DNA of 64,000 nucleotides from Roseibium litorale (GTDB taxonomy: Bacteria; Pseudomonadota; Alphaproteobacteria; Rhizobiales; Stappiaceae). The stretch covers positions 62,001 through 126,000 of the forward strand of contig NZ_JACYXI010000005.1 in assembly GCF_014842915.1 (NCBI RefSeq). Reading direction: 5' to 3'. Under the pieces are notes generated by a model. It searched no databases and had not been told where the DNA came from. It worked only from the letters and a program-made list of their open reading frames with translations. A program made the translations under genes and the position numbers. Below are positions 30,703 through 43,069 of the stretch, one piece after another. Position 1 is the first letter of the stretch, and each line of letters opens with the position of its first letter.

Positions 30703-31157
30703 CCCGTTGCCGCCTGGCGCTTCAATCGATAGTGTTGAACTATGGTTTCATTATCGATGGGGGCAAAATAGCCATTCCTTCGACTTGCTATATCCCACGG
30801 ACCACCTGTCTCATGTGTCATATTTGACAGTTCAATGGCAGACTTGTTGCCGTACAGATTGTATATTTGCTCCAAAAATTTTTGAGTGAAATCATCTAGT
30901 CCTGTAGAATCATATCCTGGCAGTACATTACCAATTGGACTAGCGCCACTACCCGAAAAAACACTGTAAACATCAGGTATGACCGGGCCATACTTCCAGG
31001 CTTCAATACGATTTCTGATCAGCGGCGCACCAACCATCTCAAGATACCAACCATGTGACACATATACGAGCTTCAGAAGCTTCATTATTGTTACTGGCTT
31101 TTGATCCTGCATCGCTCTGGCGATAAACCAGTTAGCAATTTGCCTTGCATCGTACAT
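30699..31157 (-). CDS. Panacea (DUF4065, SocA-like) domain protein, candidate antitoxin
   Basis: A 152-residue protein with the Panacea signature: ANWFIARA near the start, KLLKLVYVSHGWYL (27-40) and IEAWKYGPVIPDVY (51-64). Family members include Caulobacter SocA, a ClpXP adaptor antitoxin, phage GepA, and the broad PanA antitoxins. ATG 31157 has AGGAGGG just upstream; the frame extends 13 codons further. It is the first gene of a two-gene operon with a small membrane protein, in an AT-rich island between merR and lpd. Confidence 0.82.
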   Translation of the reverse strand: MYDARQIANWFIARAMQDQKPVTIMKLLKLVYVSHGWYLEMVGAPLIRNRIEAWKYGPVIPDVYSVFSGSGASPIGNVLPGYDSTGLDDFTQKFLEQIYNLYGNKSAIELSNMTHETGGPWDIASRRNGYFAPIDNETIVQHYRLKRQAATG

Positions 31158-31446
31158 ATTGCCCTCCTGTTTCTCACCGTTACAGTTAGATTTCACGTGC
31201 CTTTATTCAATAGCTCGCAAAATCACGCATGAATTCTAATCACATGCCTTGTATTGATGTTATCAGAACCGTCAAGCTTTGATAGGCTTTAAAAGCACGC
31301 TTAGCCGTCAGTGCAATTTCCGCCCGAGAGTTTCGAATTCTACGGACCAAGCCTTAAGCTTCCGATAGACTTTTTCCGCCTATTCAGGGCAACAAAAAAG
31401 CCGGGGCGCACCACCCCGGCTTTTTCAATCTCGCTGTGAAAGCAGA
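31158..31446. other. Intergenic region upstream of the Panacea operon
   Basis: About 290 bp without a gene. It should hold the promoter of the Panacea pair. Two imperfect direct copies of an AAGCTT-GATAG-CTTT pattern lie at 31274-31290 and 31356-31373. The lpd terminator is at its right end. Confidence 0.45.
31394..31425 (-). terminator. Terminator of the mdh-suc-lpd operon
   Basis: A 7-bp GC stem GCCGGGG / CCCCGGC extended by A/T pairs, 7-base loop, with T-run on the minus strand, 22 bases after the lpd stop. A/T runs flank it on both sides, so it could act in both directions. Confidence 0.88.
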
Positions 31447-32850
31447 TCAGGCGTGGATCGGCTTGAAGAACGTGGAAAGGGCAGCTTCCTTCACGGCTTC
31501 CGACATGGTCGGATGCGCATGGCAGGTGCGGCCAAGATCTTCGGAAGATCCGCCGAATTCCATCAGAACGGCTGCTTCGTGGATCATCTCGCCAGCACCG
31601 AAGCCAATGATGTGAACGCCCAGCACCCGGTCGGTTTCCGCATCCGCCAGAACCTTGACGAAGCCGTCAGTGTGGTTCATTGCGCGGGCGCGGCCATTGG
31701 CGGCGAAAGCGAACTTGCCGGCCTTGTAGGTGACGCCTGCAGCCTTCAGCTCTTCCTCGGTCTTGCCGACGGAAGCGACTTCCGGCTGGGTGTAGACGAC
31801 ACCCGGAATGACATCATAATTCACGTGGCCAGCCTGGCCCGCCAGCATTTCAGCAAGGGCAACACCCTCGTCTTCCGCCTTGTGCGCCAGCATTGGGCCG
31901 ACGATCACGTCGCCGATGGCGTAGATGCCTGGCACATTGGTTGCGTAGTGACCATTGGTCTCGATCCGGCCGCGGGCGTCCAGGGCGACGCCTGCTTCCT
32001 GCAGGCCGAGGCCTTCGGTGTAGGGGCGGCGGCCGATGGCAACCAGAACGACATCGGCTTCGAGAACTTGCGCATCGCCGCCCTTGGCCGGCTCCACGGT
32101 CACTTCCAGGCCCTTGCCCTTCTTGGCAACGCCGGTGACCTTGGACGACAGCTTGAACTCCATGCCTTGCTTCTTCAGCATGCGCTGGAAGTTCTTGGAA
32201 ACGTCGCCGTCCATCGGGCCTAGGATCTTGTCCATGAACTCGACCACGGTGACTTCCGCGCCGAGGCGGCCCCAGACGGAGCCAAGCTCAAGGCCAATCA
32301 CGCCGCCGCCGACCACGACCAGCTTTCCCGGAACCTTTTCCAGTTCGAGAGCGCCAGTGGAAGACACCACCTGCTTCTCGTCGATCTCGACGCCCGGCAG
32401 CGGCATCACTTCCGAACCGGTGGCAATGACGATGTTCTTCGTTTCCAGAACGGTCTTCGACCCGTCTTCAGCGGTCACTTCCACCTTGCCGGCAGAGAGG
32501 ATCCTGCCGAGGCCATGGAACGGCTCGATCTTGTTCTTCTTCAAGAGGAAGGCAACACCATTCACATTGGAGTCGATCACGTCCTGCTTGTGCTTCATCA
32601 TCACCGGCAGGTCGAGCTTCGGCTTGGAGACCTTGATGCCGAGGCTTTCGAAGCCATGACCTGCTTCTTCGAACATTTCCGAAGCATGCAGCAGCGCCTT
32701 TGAAGGAATACAGCCGACATTGAGGCACGTGCCGCCATGGGTCGCGCGCTTTTCGACAACGGCCACCTTGAGGCCCAGCTGGGCGGCCTTGATGGCGCAA
32801 ACATAACCACCAGGCCCGGTGCCGATGACGACAAGATCATATTGGGACAT
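31447..32850 (-). CDS. lpdA: Dihydrolipoyl dehydrogenase (E3)
   Basis: A 467-residue flavoprotein that reoxidises dihydrolipoamide with NAD. FAD motif [17 protein letters not shown] (7-23), redox disulfide Cys42/Cys47 in [16 protein letters not shown] motif [15 protein letters not shown] and C-terminal catalytic HAHPTMSEA. It is the last gene of the operon that also encodes E1 (sucA) and E2 (sucB) of 2-oxoglutarate dehydrogenase. Start 32850 fits the family; 41 extra upstream codons are not supported. Confidence 0.96.
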   Translation of the reverse strand: MSQYDLVVIGTGPGGYVCAIKAAQLGLKVAVVEKRATHGGTCLNVGCIPSKALLHASEMFEEAGHGFESLGIKVSKPKLDLPVMMKHKQDVIDSNVNGVAFLLKKNKIEPFHGLGRILSAGKVEVTAEDGSKTVLETKNIVIATGSEVMPLPGVEIDEKQVVSSTGALELEKVPGKLVVVGGGVIGLELGSVWGRLGAEVTVVEFMDKILGPMDGDVSKNFQRMLKKQGMEFKLSSKVTGVAKKGKGLEVTVEPAKGGDAQVLEADVVLVAIGRRPYTEGLGLQEAGVALDARGRIETNGHYATNVPGIYAIGDVIVGPMLAHKAEDEGVALAEMLAGQAGHVNYDVIPGVVYTQPEVASVGKTEEELKAAGVTYKAGKFAFAANGRARAMNHTDGFVKVLADAETDRVLGVHIIGFGAGEMIHEAAVLMEFGGSSEDLGRTCHAHPTMSEAVKEAALSTFFKPIHA

Positions 32851-32894
32851 TTCGGTCGCCTTTTGCTCTTTTAACGTTCTGTCCGCAATCGGAC

Positions 32895-33653
32895 TTAAGG
32901 AAGAATGGAGCGCCCGCCCGATACATCGAGAATGGCGCCAGTTGTGTAGCTGGCCTCGTTCGAAAGCAGCCACTTGATAGCCTTGGCTACTTCGTCCGCG
33001 GTGCCCGCACGTTTCATGGGAAGAGAGGCCTCGATCATGGCCACCCGCTCCGGCTGTCCGCCCGAGGCGTGGATTTCCGTATCAATGATCCCTGGCCGGA
33101 TCCCGTTCACACGGACACCCTCATCCGCAACTTCCCGGGCCAGACCGACGGTGAACGTATCGATTGCGCCTTTCGAAGCCGCATAGTCCACATATTGCGC
33201 CGCAGCTCCAAGCTTCGCTGCAGCACTGCTGATGTTGACGATTGCTCCGCCCTTGCCGCCGTGGCGTGTGGACATGCGCCGCACGGCTTCCCGGGCACAG
33301 AGGAAAGATCCGGTGATGTTGATCTTGAACATCCGGGACAGGCGCTCGGCAGTCATCTCGTCGACACGGCAGGGTATATCGACCACACCGGCATTGTTGA
33401 CGAGGCCTGCCAGCATGCCCCGTTCGTCGCTCGCCTTGAAGAGACCCAGAATATCGGCCTCGGACCGCACGTCGCCCTGCACTGCGAAGGCCTTGCCGCC
33501 AGCGGCTTCGATCTGCGCGACAACCTTGTCAGCCGAATCCTGGTTGGAGGCATAGTTGACCAGGATCGTATGGCCCAGTTCGGCGGCACGCAGGCAGGCT
33601 GCAGCGCCGATGCCGCGGCTTCCGCCCGTAACAATGACAATTGTTTCCGCCAT
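32895..33653 (-). CDS. SDR family oxidoreductase
   Basis: A 252-residue short-chain dehydrogenase. Cofactor motif [11 protein letters not shown] (8-18), NNAG near residue 87, and catalytic YAASK in [11 protein letters not shown] near 157-161. The C-terminus ([18 protein letters not shown]) is typical for enzymes related to 3-oxoacyl-ACP reductases or sugar dehydrogenases; the substrate is not predictable. It sits inside the suc-lpd operon, immediately upstream of lpd. Confidence 0.9.
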   Translation of the reverse strand: MAETIVIVTGGSRGIGAAACLRAAELGHTILVNYASNQDSADKVVAQIEAAGGKAFAVQGDVRSEADILGLFKASDERGMLAGLVNNAGVVDIPCRVDEMTAERLSRMFKINITGSFLCAREAVRRMSTRHGGKGGAIVNISSAAAKLGAAAQYVDYAASKGAIDTFTVGLAREVADEGVRVNGIRPGIIDTEIHASGGQPERVAMIEASLPMKRAGTADEVAKAIKWLLSNEASYTTGAILDVSGGRSILP

Positions 33654-33766
33654 ATTCGGTCTCCGTCAGCAGGCTGATCCGGCCAGCCTCAAACCGGACT
33701 TGCCCTCCATCAAAGCGCAGGCAAGGCCAGAAGTGCCCGTGCGCGCAAGACAGAATCGTATCAAGC

Positions 33767-34339
33767 TCATGAGGAAACTTGCCCTAGCCGTTGGCGCACA
33801 CGTAACACAATCATTCCATGCAATGCCAGAACGAGGATGATGGAAACCAGATGGTTGGCAACGGATGACACCGGTACCAGCCCGGCGAAAATTCCAGCAC
33901 CCAGCGGCAAGAACAGCACCACAGCAGTGACCAGTCCTGGATTATACCCGCGCAAGATGGCAGCCTGGACTATGTGAAGAACCGCATTGATCAGGAGCAG
34001 ATAGGCAGCGATCAGCCCCCAGCCTGGCGCCACCATGCGCGTCAGCCAGATCGACAGCGCAGTCATGCCCCAGACCCCAAGCACATTGACCACGAAGACC
34101 ACCGGCGTGGTCAGAACCTCGTGCCCATGTCCAATCACCCGGTTGATGAACTCCCGGAACCGGTCACCGTCATGCTCTTCCAGCTGATGGATCATGTAGA
34201 CGGGGAGGCTGAGGTAAACCAGAAGCTCAGCAACAGGCCAGTCTTGCGTGAGAACCGGCGCCAGGACGAGAAACACCAGACTTGCGAGGAATCCGCCATA
34301 GACCCAATTCTGCTGAAGCCGTGACAGTATCCCCTTCAT
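33767..34339 (-). CDS. HXXEE domain membrane protein
   Basis: A 190-residue integral membrane protein with about five to six hydrophobic segments. The family name motif is visible as MIHQLEEHDG near residue 50, and a second histidine lies in NAVLHIVQA. Function unknown. ATG 34339 with GGAGG seven bases upstream is preferred to the GTG at 34345. It is the second of three non-TCA genes between sucB and lpd. Confidence 0.78.
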   Translation of the reverse strand: MKGILSRLQQNWVYGGFLASLVFLVLAPVLTQDWPVAELLVYLSLPVYMIHQLEEHDGDRFREFINRVIGHGHEVLTTPVVFVVNVLGVWGMTALSIWLTRMVAPGWGLIAAYLLLINAVLHIVQAAILRGYNPGLVTAVVLFLPLGAGIFAGLVPVSSVANHLVSIILVLALHGMIVLRVRQRLGQVSS

Positions 34340-34353
34340 CCCCACGCCTCCGT

Positions 34354-34968
34354 TCAGCGGCTACTTACAGCGAGCTTCAGACCGAAGCCCGCGAAGGCAG
34401 CGGCCACAGAGCGGCGCATCCAGGTCATCGCCCGCTCGCTGCTGAGAACGCGGTCCCCAACCAGAGCGGCAAAGCAGCCGTAGACGACAAAGACGGCAAA
34501 GGTCATTGCCATGAACACGCCCCCCATGCCCAGCATGCTGAAGACAGGATGGGGATCAGACGGCGAAATGAACTGAGGCAGGAAGGCCAGGAAGAAAACG
34601 GTCAGCTTGGGGTTCAGGATGTTGATCAGGAACCCCGTCGTTGCCGTTCGCAAGGCGCTTTTCGGCGCGGCCTGGCCGCTGGCCAGATCCATCGGTCCGG
34701 AAGCCCTCAGGGTCTGGACCGCGAGATAAAGGAGGTAGGCCGCCCCGGCATATTTGAGCACCTGGAACACCAGGGCCCCCATATGCAGAAGGGCGGACAG
34801 GCCAAGAACGGAGGCGAGGATGGCGGGGAGAATTCCGAGTGTGCATCCGAAAGCGGCCGCAATGCTTTGCCACCGCCCGCGGGACAACCCCACTGCGACC
34901 GTGTAGACGACACCGGTTCCAGGAACCAGAACGACGACCAGCGCAGTGATCAGAAATTCAAGGCTCAT
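34354..34968 (-). CDS. LysE family amino-acid exporter
   Basis: A 204-residue LysE/RhtB-type translocator with about six membrane helices. It starts MSLEFLITALVVVLVPGTGVVYTVA, including the family motif PGTGVVYTV, and has GFLINILNPKLTVFFLAFLPQF. It probably exports an amino acid or derivative. It begins 20 bp after the sucB stop on the same strand, so it is likely read through from the TCA operon. Confidence 0.88.
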   Translation of the reverse strand: MSLEFLITALVVVLVPGTGVVYTVAVGLSRGRWQSIAAAFGCTLGILPAILASVLGLSALLHMGALVFQVLKYAGAAYLLYLAVQTLRASGPMDLASGQAAPKSALRTATTGFLINILNPKLTVFFLAFLPQFISPSDPHPVFSMLGMGGVFMAMTFAVFVVYGCFAALVGDRVLSSERAMTWMRRSVAAAFAGFGLKLAVSSR

Positions 34969-34988
34969 GCCTCACCCCCCTGTTCTTG

Positions 34989-36506
34989 TCAGAGATCCAG
35001 CACCAGACGCTGCGGATCTTCCAGGCTTTCCTTGACGCGGACCAGGAAGGTCACGGCTTCCTTGCCGTCGACAATCCGGTGGTCATAGGACAGTGCCAGA
35101 TACATCATCGGACGGATGACGACCTGACCATTCACGGCCATCGGGCGGTCCTGGATCTTGTGCATGCCCAGGATACCGGACTGCGGAGCATTCAGGATCG
35201 GCGAGGACATGAGCGAGCCATAGACACCACCGTTGGAGATGGTGAAGGTGCCGCCGGTCATGTCGGCCATGCCGAGCTTGCCGTCGCGGGCCTTCTTGCC
35301 CAGGTTACCGATTTCCTGCTCGATTTCGGCGATGGACATCTGGTCGGCGTCGCGGACGACCGGAACCACGAGGCCCTTGTCCGTGCCAACGGCCACGCCG
35401 ATGTGGCAGAAGTTCTTGAAGATCACGTCCGTTCCGTCGATCTCGGCGTTCACAGCCGGGATTTCCTTAAGGGCGTGGCAGACGGCCTTGGTGAAGAAAC
35501 CCATGAAGCCCAGCTTCACGCCGTGCTTCTTCTCGAAAAGGTCCTTGTACTGCTTGCGCAGTTCCATCACCGGGCCCATGTCCACTTCGTTGTAAGTGGT
35601 CAGCATGGCCGCGGTGTTCTGGGCGTCCTTCAGGCGGCGCGCGATAGTCTGGCGCAGCTTGGTCATGCGGACGCGCTCTTCACGGGCTTCGTCCTGAGCG
35701 GCAACCGGAGCACGCGGTGCTGAAACCGGAGCCGAAGCCGCAGAGGCCGCACCAGAAGCAACGGCAGCGATCACGTCACCCTTCAGAACCTGGCCACGCT
35801 TGCCGGAACCGGCAACCTGATCAGCGCTGAGGTTGTTTTCAGCCAGCATCTTGGAGGCTGCCGGAGCCGGCGGCATGGAAGAGCCGGAAGCAGCCGGAGC
35901 GGTAGCGGGTGCCGGCGCAGAAGCTGCGGCCGGAGCGGCAAAAGCTGCGGAACCGGAAGCATCGATCTGGCACAGCAGCGTGCCCGGGGTCACCGTGTCG
36001 CCTGTGGAAGCAACGATCTTGACGACCGTGCCAGCAACGGGAGCCGGGATTTCCTGGGCGGCCTTGTCGGTTTCCAGCTCGACGAGCACGTCGTCAGCCT
36101 TGACCACGTCACCGACCTTCACGCTCCACTCGCCGACTTCGGCTTCGGTCACGGATTCGCCAGCGCTCGGGGTCACAACATCAACGATATTGCCAGCGGC
36201 TTTGGCCGGAGCTGTTTCTGCCTTCTTTTCCGCCGGAGCTGCAGCCGGTGCGGATGCGGCAGCGCCTGCGCCAGCAGCGATCTGACCCAGCAGAGCGCCA
36301 ACTTCAACGGTCTCGCCTTCCTTGACGGAAATGCTTTCGAGCGTGCCGGAAGCAGGTGCAGGAACCTCGACGGTCACCTTGTCGGTTTCCAGTTCCACCA
36401 GCGGCTCATCAGCCGTTACGGTGTCGCCCGGCTTCTTGAACCACTGGGCAATCGTTGCTTCGGATACAGATTCACCCAGCGTGGGCACACGGATTTCGGT
36501 TGCCAT
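34989..36506 (-). CDS. sucB: 2-oxoglutarate dehydrogenase E2, dihydrolipoyl succinyltransferase, with two lipoyl domains
   Basis: A 505-residue E2 core enzyme. Two lipoyl domains are visible, with lipoyl-lysines in [12 protein letters not shown] (Lys43) and [12 protein letters not shown] (Lys148), joined by Ala/Pro-rich linkers. Next come the peripheral subunit-binding domain (about 218-250, [21 protein letters not shown]) and the catalytic domain ending with the active-site DHRIVDG. Most alphaproteobacterial SucB proteins have one lipoyl domain and about 410 residues, so the duplication is notable. It lies between sucA and the lysE gene. Confidence 0.95.
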   Translation of the reverse strand: MATEIRVPTLGESVSEATIAQWFKKPGDTVTADEPLVELETDKVTVEVPAPASGTLESISVKEGETVEVGALLGQIAAGAGAAASAPAAAPAEKKAETAPAKAAGNIVDVVTPSAGESVTEAEVGEWSVKVGDVVKADDVLVELETDKAAQEIPAPVAGTVVKIVASTGDTVTPGTLLCQIDASGSAAFAAPAAASAPAPATAPAASGSSMPPAPAASKMLAENNLSADQVAGSGKRGQVLKGDVIAAVASGAASAASAPVSAPRAPVAAQDEAREERVRMTKLRQTIARRLKDAQNTAAMLTTYNEVDMGPVMELRKQYKDLFEKKHGVKLGFMGFFTKAVCHALKEIPAVNAEIDGTDVIFKNFCHIGVAVGTDKGLVVPVVRDADQMSIAEIEQEIGNLGKKARDGKLGMADMTGGTFTISNGGVYGSLMSSPILNAPQSGILGMHKIQDRPMAVNGQVVIRPMMYLALSYDHRIVDGKEAVTFLVRVKESLEDPQRLVLDL

Positions 36507-36575
36507 GGTCGCCTTCTCTTAAAATTGTCCTGGCCATGTCCTGTCGGAATGGGGGCCATTGCGGCCCCCGGCCCA

Positions 36576-39557
36576 TTATTTCGCCAATGCTTCGTCGAGG
36601 AACGCCTGAAGCTGCTCCAGATGCCGGGACATCAGACCGGTCGCTGTCGATGCCATCGCAGCACGTCCGGCGTAGACCGGACGCTTCACGCGGGCGTCGA
36701 TCTGTCCGAGAACCCACTCGATGTACGGCTCGACAAAGAACCAGCCGCCCATGTTCTTGGGCTCTTCCTGACACCAGACCATGTCGGCGTTCTTGAAGCG
36801 GTTGAGTTCCATCGCGAGCGCCTTCTTCGGGAACGGATAGAGCTGCTCCACGCGCAGAAGGTAGACGTCATCGATGCCGCGCTTTTCACGCTCTTCGAGC
36901 AGATCGTAATAGACCTTGCCCGAGCACATGACGACGCGGCGGATTTTGTCATCAGACACCAGCTTGGTTTCGGACTGGCCGTATTCGGCGTCATCCCACA
37001 GCAGACGGTGGAACGTGGAGTCCGCCCCCAGTTCGCTCAGCTTCGACACTGCCCGTTTGTGGCGCAGCAGCGACTTCGGCGTCATCAGGATCAAGGGCTT
37101 GCGGATATCGCGTTTGATCTGACGGCGCAGAATATGGAAGTAGTTCGCTGGGGTGGTGCAGTTCGCAACCTGCATGTTGTCTTCAGCGCAAAGCTGGAGG
37201 AAACGCTCCAGACGGGCCGAGGAATGCTCCGGCCCCTGACCTTCGTAGCCATGCGGCAGAAGGCAGACGAGACCGGACATGCGGAGCCACTTGCGTTCAC
37301 CGGAAGAGATGAACTGGTCGAATACGACCTGCGCACCGTTGGCGAAGTCACCGAACTGGGCTTCCCAAAGGGTCAGCGCATTCGGCTCTGCCAGCGAGTA
37401 GCCATATTCAAAGCCGAGAACAGCTTCTTCCGAGAGCATCGAGTTGATGACCTCGTAGCGGGCCTGGTCCTTGCTCAGATTGTTGAGCGGAATGAACCGG
37501 CCTTCGTCTTCCTGATCGTAGAGAACGGAATGACGCTGGGAGAAGGTGCCGCGTTCACAGTCCTGTCCGGACAGGCGGACCGCATGACCTTCCTTGAGCA
37601 GCGAGCCGAAGGCAAGTGCTTCAGCTGTCGCCCAGTCGAGGCCTTCACCCGTTTCCACCATCTGCTCGCGGTTCTTGAGGAAACGCGAAATGGTGCGGTG
37701 AACGTTGAAGCTGTCCGGAACGGTGGTCAGGCCCTTGCCGATCGAGCGCAGCTCGTCCTCGGCAACACCGGTCGCACCGCGGCGCGGATCTTCCTCGTCG
37801 TCGGCCCGCTTCATGCCGGACCATTTGCCGTCCAGCCAGTCGGCCTTGTTCGGCTTGAAGGCTTGTCCTGCCTCGAATTCCTTGTCGAGATGCGCGCGCC
37901 AGTCGGCCTTCATCTTCTCGACTTCATCCGGAGACACGATTCCTTCATTGATCAGCCGGTCTGCATAGATCTGCAGCGTGGTCGAATGCTTGCGGATCTT
38001 GCGGTACATGATCGGCTGGGTGAATGCCGGCTCGTCGCCTTCGTTGTGGCCGAAGCGGCGGTAGCAGATCATGTCGATCACGACCGGACGGCCGAAGGTC
38101 TGACGGAACTCGATCGCGATCTTGGCCGCGAATGTCACAGCTTCCGGGTCATCGCCGTTCACGTGGAAGATCGGAGCCTCGATCACCTTGGCCATATCGG
38201 ACGGATACGGCGAAGAGCGCGAGAAACGCGGGTTCGTCGTGAAACCGATCTGGTTGTTGATGATCACATGCACCGAACCACCGGTCCGGTGGCCGCGCAG
38301 CGCAGAGAGGCCGAAGCACTCTGCCACAACGCCCTGGCCCGCGAACGCCGCATCGCCATGAAGCAGCAGCGGCAGAACCTTGGAACGGTCCACTTCCGTG
38401 GTGTCGACCCAGTGTCCATCCACGGCGGACAGCTGATCCTGCTTGGCGCGGGACTTGCCGAGAACAACCGGGTTGACGATTTCCAGGTGCGACGGGTTCG
38501 CGGTCAGCGACAGGTGAACGTCATTGCCATCGAACGAACGGTCGGACGAGGCGCCCAGGTGATACTTGACGTCGCCGGACCCTTCCACATCGTCCGGCGC
38601 AGCGGAGCCCCCCTTGAACTCGTGGAAGATGGCGCGGTGCGGCTTGCCCATGACCTGGGACAAAACGTTCAGACGGCCGCGGTGGGCCATGCCGAAGACG
38701 ATTTCCTTGAGGCCCATCTGGCCGCCACGCTTGATGATCTGTTCCAGCGCCGGGATCAGCGCTTCCCCGCCATCAAGGCCGAAGCGCTTGGTGCCGGTGT
38801 ACTTCACATCAAGGAACTTTTCGAAGCCTTCAGCCTCGACCAGCTTGTTCAAAATGGCCTTCTTGCCTTCCTTGGTGAAAGCAACATGCTTGTCCGGACC
38901 TTCAATGCGCTCCTGGATCCACGACTTTGCAGCCGGATCGGAGATATGCATGAACTCGACACCGAGGGTGGAGCAATAGGTCCGCTTCAGAATATCCAGC
39001 ATCTCGCGGATGGTGGCATATTCCAGGCCCAGCACGTGATCGATGAAGATCTTGCGGTCCCAATCAGCTTCAGTGAAGCCGTAGGAGGACGGGTGCAATT
39101 CTTCGTGATCGCCCGGAGGGGACAGACGAAGAGGGTCAAGGTCAGCGTGCAAGTGACCGCGCATGCGATAGGCGCGGATCATCATCAGGGCGCGAACGGA
39201 ATCGCGGGTCGCCTGCAAAACCTCGACATCGGACAGGTTGCTGCCCTTGGATTCAGCCTTCTTCTTGAGCTTGTCGCCGAGCTTCTGCTCGATCGGGGCC
39301 CAGTTTCCGTCAAAGGCATTGACGAGGTCGCCATCAGCGGCAAGCGGCCAATCCTTACGCTTCCAGGTCGCACCGCGGGCTTCCTTCAGAACGTCTTCTT
39401 TTTCGTCCTGAAAAGCCGCGAAGAAGTCCTGCCAGTCGGCGGCAACCGAACGGGGATCTTCCTTGTACTGGGCGTAGAGGTCTTCAATATAGGCTGCGTT
39501 GGCGCCGTAAAGCAACGACGTCAGTGCGAATACGTTGTTCGCTTCCTGCCGTGCCAT
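36576..39557 (-). CDS. sucA: 2-oxoglutarate dehydrogenase E1 component
   Basis: A 993-residue thiamine diphosphate enzyme that decarboxylates 2-oxoglutarate and succinylates E2. Landmarks are the N-terminal LLYGANAAYIEDLYAQY, GMAHRGRLNVL, HGDAAFAGQGVVAE, and YRRFGHNEGDEPAFTQP. Start at ATG 39557 (MARQEANNVF) or the ATG two codons upstream; the frame extends 31 codons above the chosen one. It lies between sucD and sucB. A 17-bp perfect hairpin (CTGGTGCC / GGCACCAG, 39637-39653) sits in the sucD-sucA spacer. Confidence 0.97.
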   Translation of the reverse strand: MARQEANNVFALTSLLYGANAAYIEDLYAQYKEDPRSVAADWQDFFAAFQDEKEDVLKEARGATWKRKDWPLAADGDLVNAFDGNWAPIEQKLGDKLKKKAESKGSNLSDVEVLQATRDSVRALMMIRAYRMRGHLHADLDPLRLSPPGDHEELHPSSYGFTEADWDRKIFIDHVLGLEYATIREMLDILKRTYCSTLGVEFMHISDPAAKSWIQERIEGPDKHVAFTKEGKKAILNKLVEAEGFEKFLDVKYTGTKRFGLDGGEALIPALEQIIKRGGQMGLKEIVFGMAHRGRLNVLSQVMGKPHRAIFHEFKGGSAAPDDVEGSGDVKYHLGASSDRSFDGNDVHLSLTANPSHLEIVNPVVLGKSRAKQDQLSAVDGHWVDTTEVDRSKVLPLLLHGDAAFAGQGVVAECFGLSALRGHRTGGSVHVIINNQIGFTTNPRFSRSSPYPSDMAKVIEAPIFHVNGDDPEAVTFAAKIAIEFRQTFGRPVVIDMICYRRFGHNEGDEPAFTQPIMYRKIRKHSTTLQIYADRLINEGIVSPDEVEKMKADWRAHLDKEFEAGQAFKPNKADWLDGKWSGMKRADDEEDPRRGATGVAEDELRSIGKGLTTVPDSFNVHRTISRFLKNREQMVETGEGLDWATAEALAFGSLLKEGHAVRLSGQDCERGTFSQRHSVLYDQEDEGRFIPLNNLSKDQARYEVINSMLSEEAVLGFEYGYSLAEPNALTLWEAQFGDFANGAQVVFDQFISSGERKWLRMSGLVCLLPHGYEGQGPEHSSARLERFLQLCAEDNMQVANCTTPANYFHILRRQIKRDIRKPLILMTPKSLLRHKRAVSKLSELGADSTFHRLLWDDAEYGQSETKLVSDDKIRRVVMCSGKVYYDLLEEREKRGIDDVYLLRVEQLYPFPKKALAMELNRFKNADMVWCQEEPKNMGGWFFVEPYIEWVLGQIDARVKRPVYAGRAAMASTATGLMSRHLEQLQAFLDEALAK

Positions 39558-39754
39558 GTCCATCCAGCGGAGCGTCGCTCCGCCCTTGTTCTTGCAGGCG
39601 GCCCGGAAAAGGCCTGACCTGGTGGTGCTGGTATGACTGGTGCCGGGCACCAGCCGCCTCGAAAGTCAGTCGGGACGCGGACGCCCCGACCGGTTGTGCA
39701 TCATGCCTTACCGAACGTAAACACTTTCCGTCCGGCTGGCGACATTTTTAACTC

Positions 39755-40662
39755 TTAGCCCTTGAGGACTTCGAGCAGGGTTTCGCCAAGCTTTGCCGGA
39801 GACGGAGACACCTTGATGCCTGCCGCTTCCATGGCTGCAATCTTGTCTTCCGCGCCGCCCTTGCCGCCGGAGATAACCGCGCCGGCATGACCCATGGTGC
39901 GGCCCTTCGGAGCTGTCCGGCCCGCAATGAAACCGGCCATCGGCTTCTTGCGGCCCTTCTTGGCTTCGTCGATCAGGAACTGGGCTGCTTCTTCTTCAGC
40001 CGAACCGCCGATCTCGCCGATCATGATGATCGACTGGGTTTCGTCGTCCGCCAGGAACATTTCCAGGACGTCGATGAACTCGGTTCCCTTGACCGGGTCG
40101 CCACCGATGCCGACAGCCGTGGTCTGGCCGAGGCCCGCGTTCGAGGTCTGGAACACTGCTTCGTAGGTAAGCGTGCCGGAGCGCGAGACAACCCCGACCG
40201 AGCCCTTCTTGAAGATGGAGCCCGGCATGATGCCGATCTTGCATTCTTCAGGGGTCAGGATACCCGGGCAGTTCGGGCCGAGCAGGCGGGACTTGGACTT
40301 TTCCAGCTTCGCCTTGACCTTGACCATGTCGGCAACCGGAATACCTTCCGTGATGCAGACGATGAACGGGATTTCCGCGTCGATCGCTTCGATGATGGCT
40401 GCGCCCGCGCCTGCCGGCGGAACGTAGATCACGGATGCATCGGCACCGGTTGCTTCCTTGGCTTCACCAACGGTGGTGAAGATCGGCAGGGAGGCCGAAG
40501 CGTCCACGCCGGAAGTCCAGCTTTCGCCGCCCTTCTTCGGGTGCACGCCAGCAACCATCTTGGTGCCGTAGTACTGCAGAGCCTGTTCCGTGTGGAACGT
40601 GCCGGTCTTGCCGGTCAGACCCTGAACGATGATCTTCGTGTCTTTATTGACGAGGATAGACA

Positions 40663-40663
<1 letters not shown>
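39755..40663 (-). CDS. sucD: Succinyl-CoA synthetase alpha subunit
   Basis: A 302-residue subunit carrying the CoA-binding domain ([17 protein letters not shown] at 13-29) and the phosphohistidine loop [16 protein letters not shown] near residue 245. It forms ATP or GTP from succinyl-CoA with SucC. Its ATG overlaps the sucC stop codon by one base (TGATG). Confidence 0.97.
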
Positions 40664-41862
<1,199 letters not shown>

Positions 41863-41932
41863 CGGTTTCCCCCGTTTTCGGAGGACCGCCACTGAGGCTC
41901 AGCGGCGGTCATCTTTCAGGTTAGCTGTCGAC

Positions 41933-42991
<1,059 letters not shown>

Positions 42992-43069
42992 CTATAGACT
43001 ATTGGTGCCGAAACAGCGCAAATCTTCCTCCCCTCACGCCTTGTTACATGACGTATAGGGAATGTATAT

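Noticed and set aside
36525..39617. Very long open frame (about 1,030 codons) antisense to sucA
   Set aside because: It mirrors the reading frame of a highly conserved GC-rich gene, has no recognisable protein features and no ribosome binding site; it is a codon-bias shadow.
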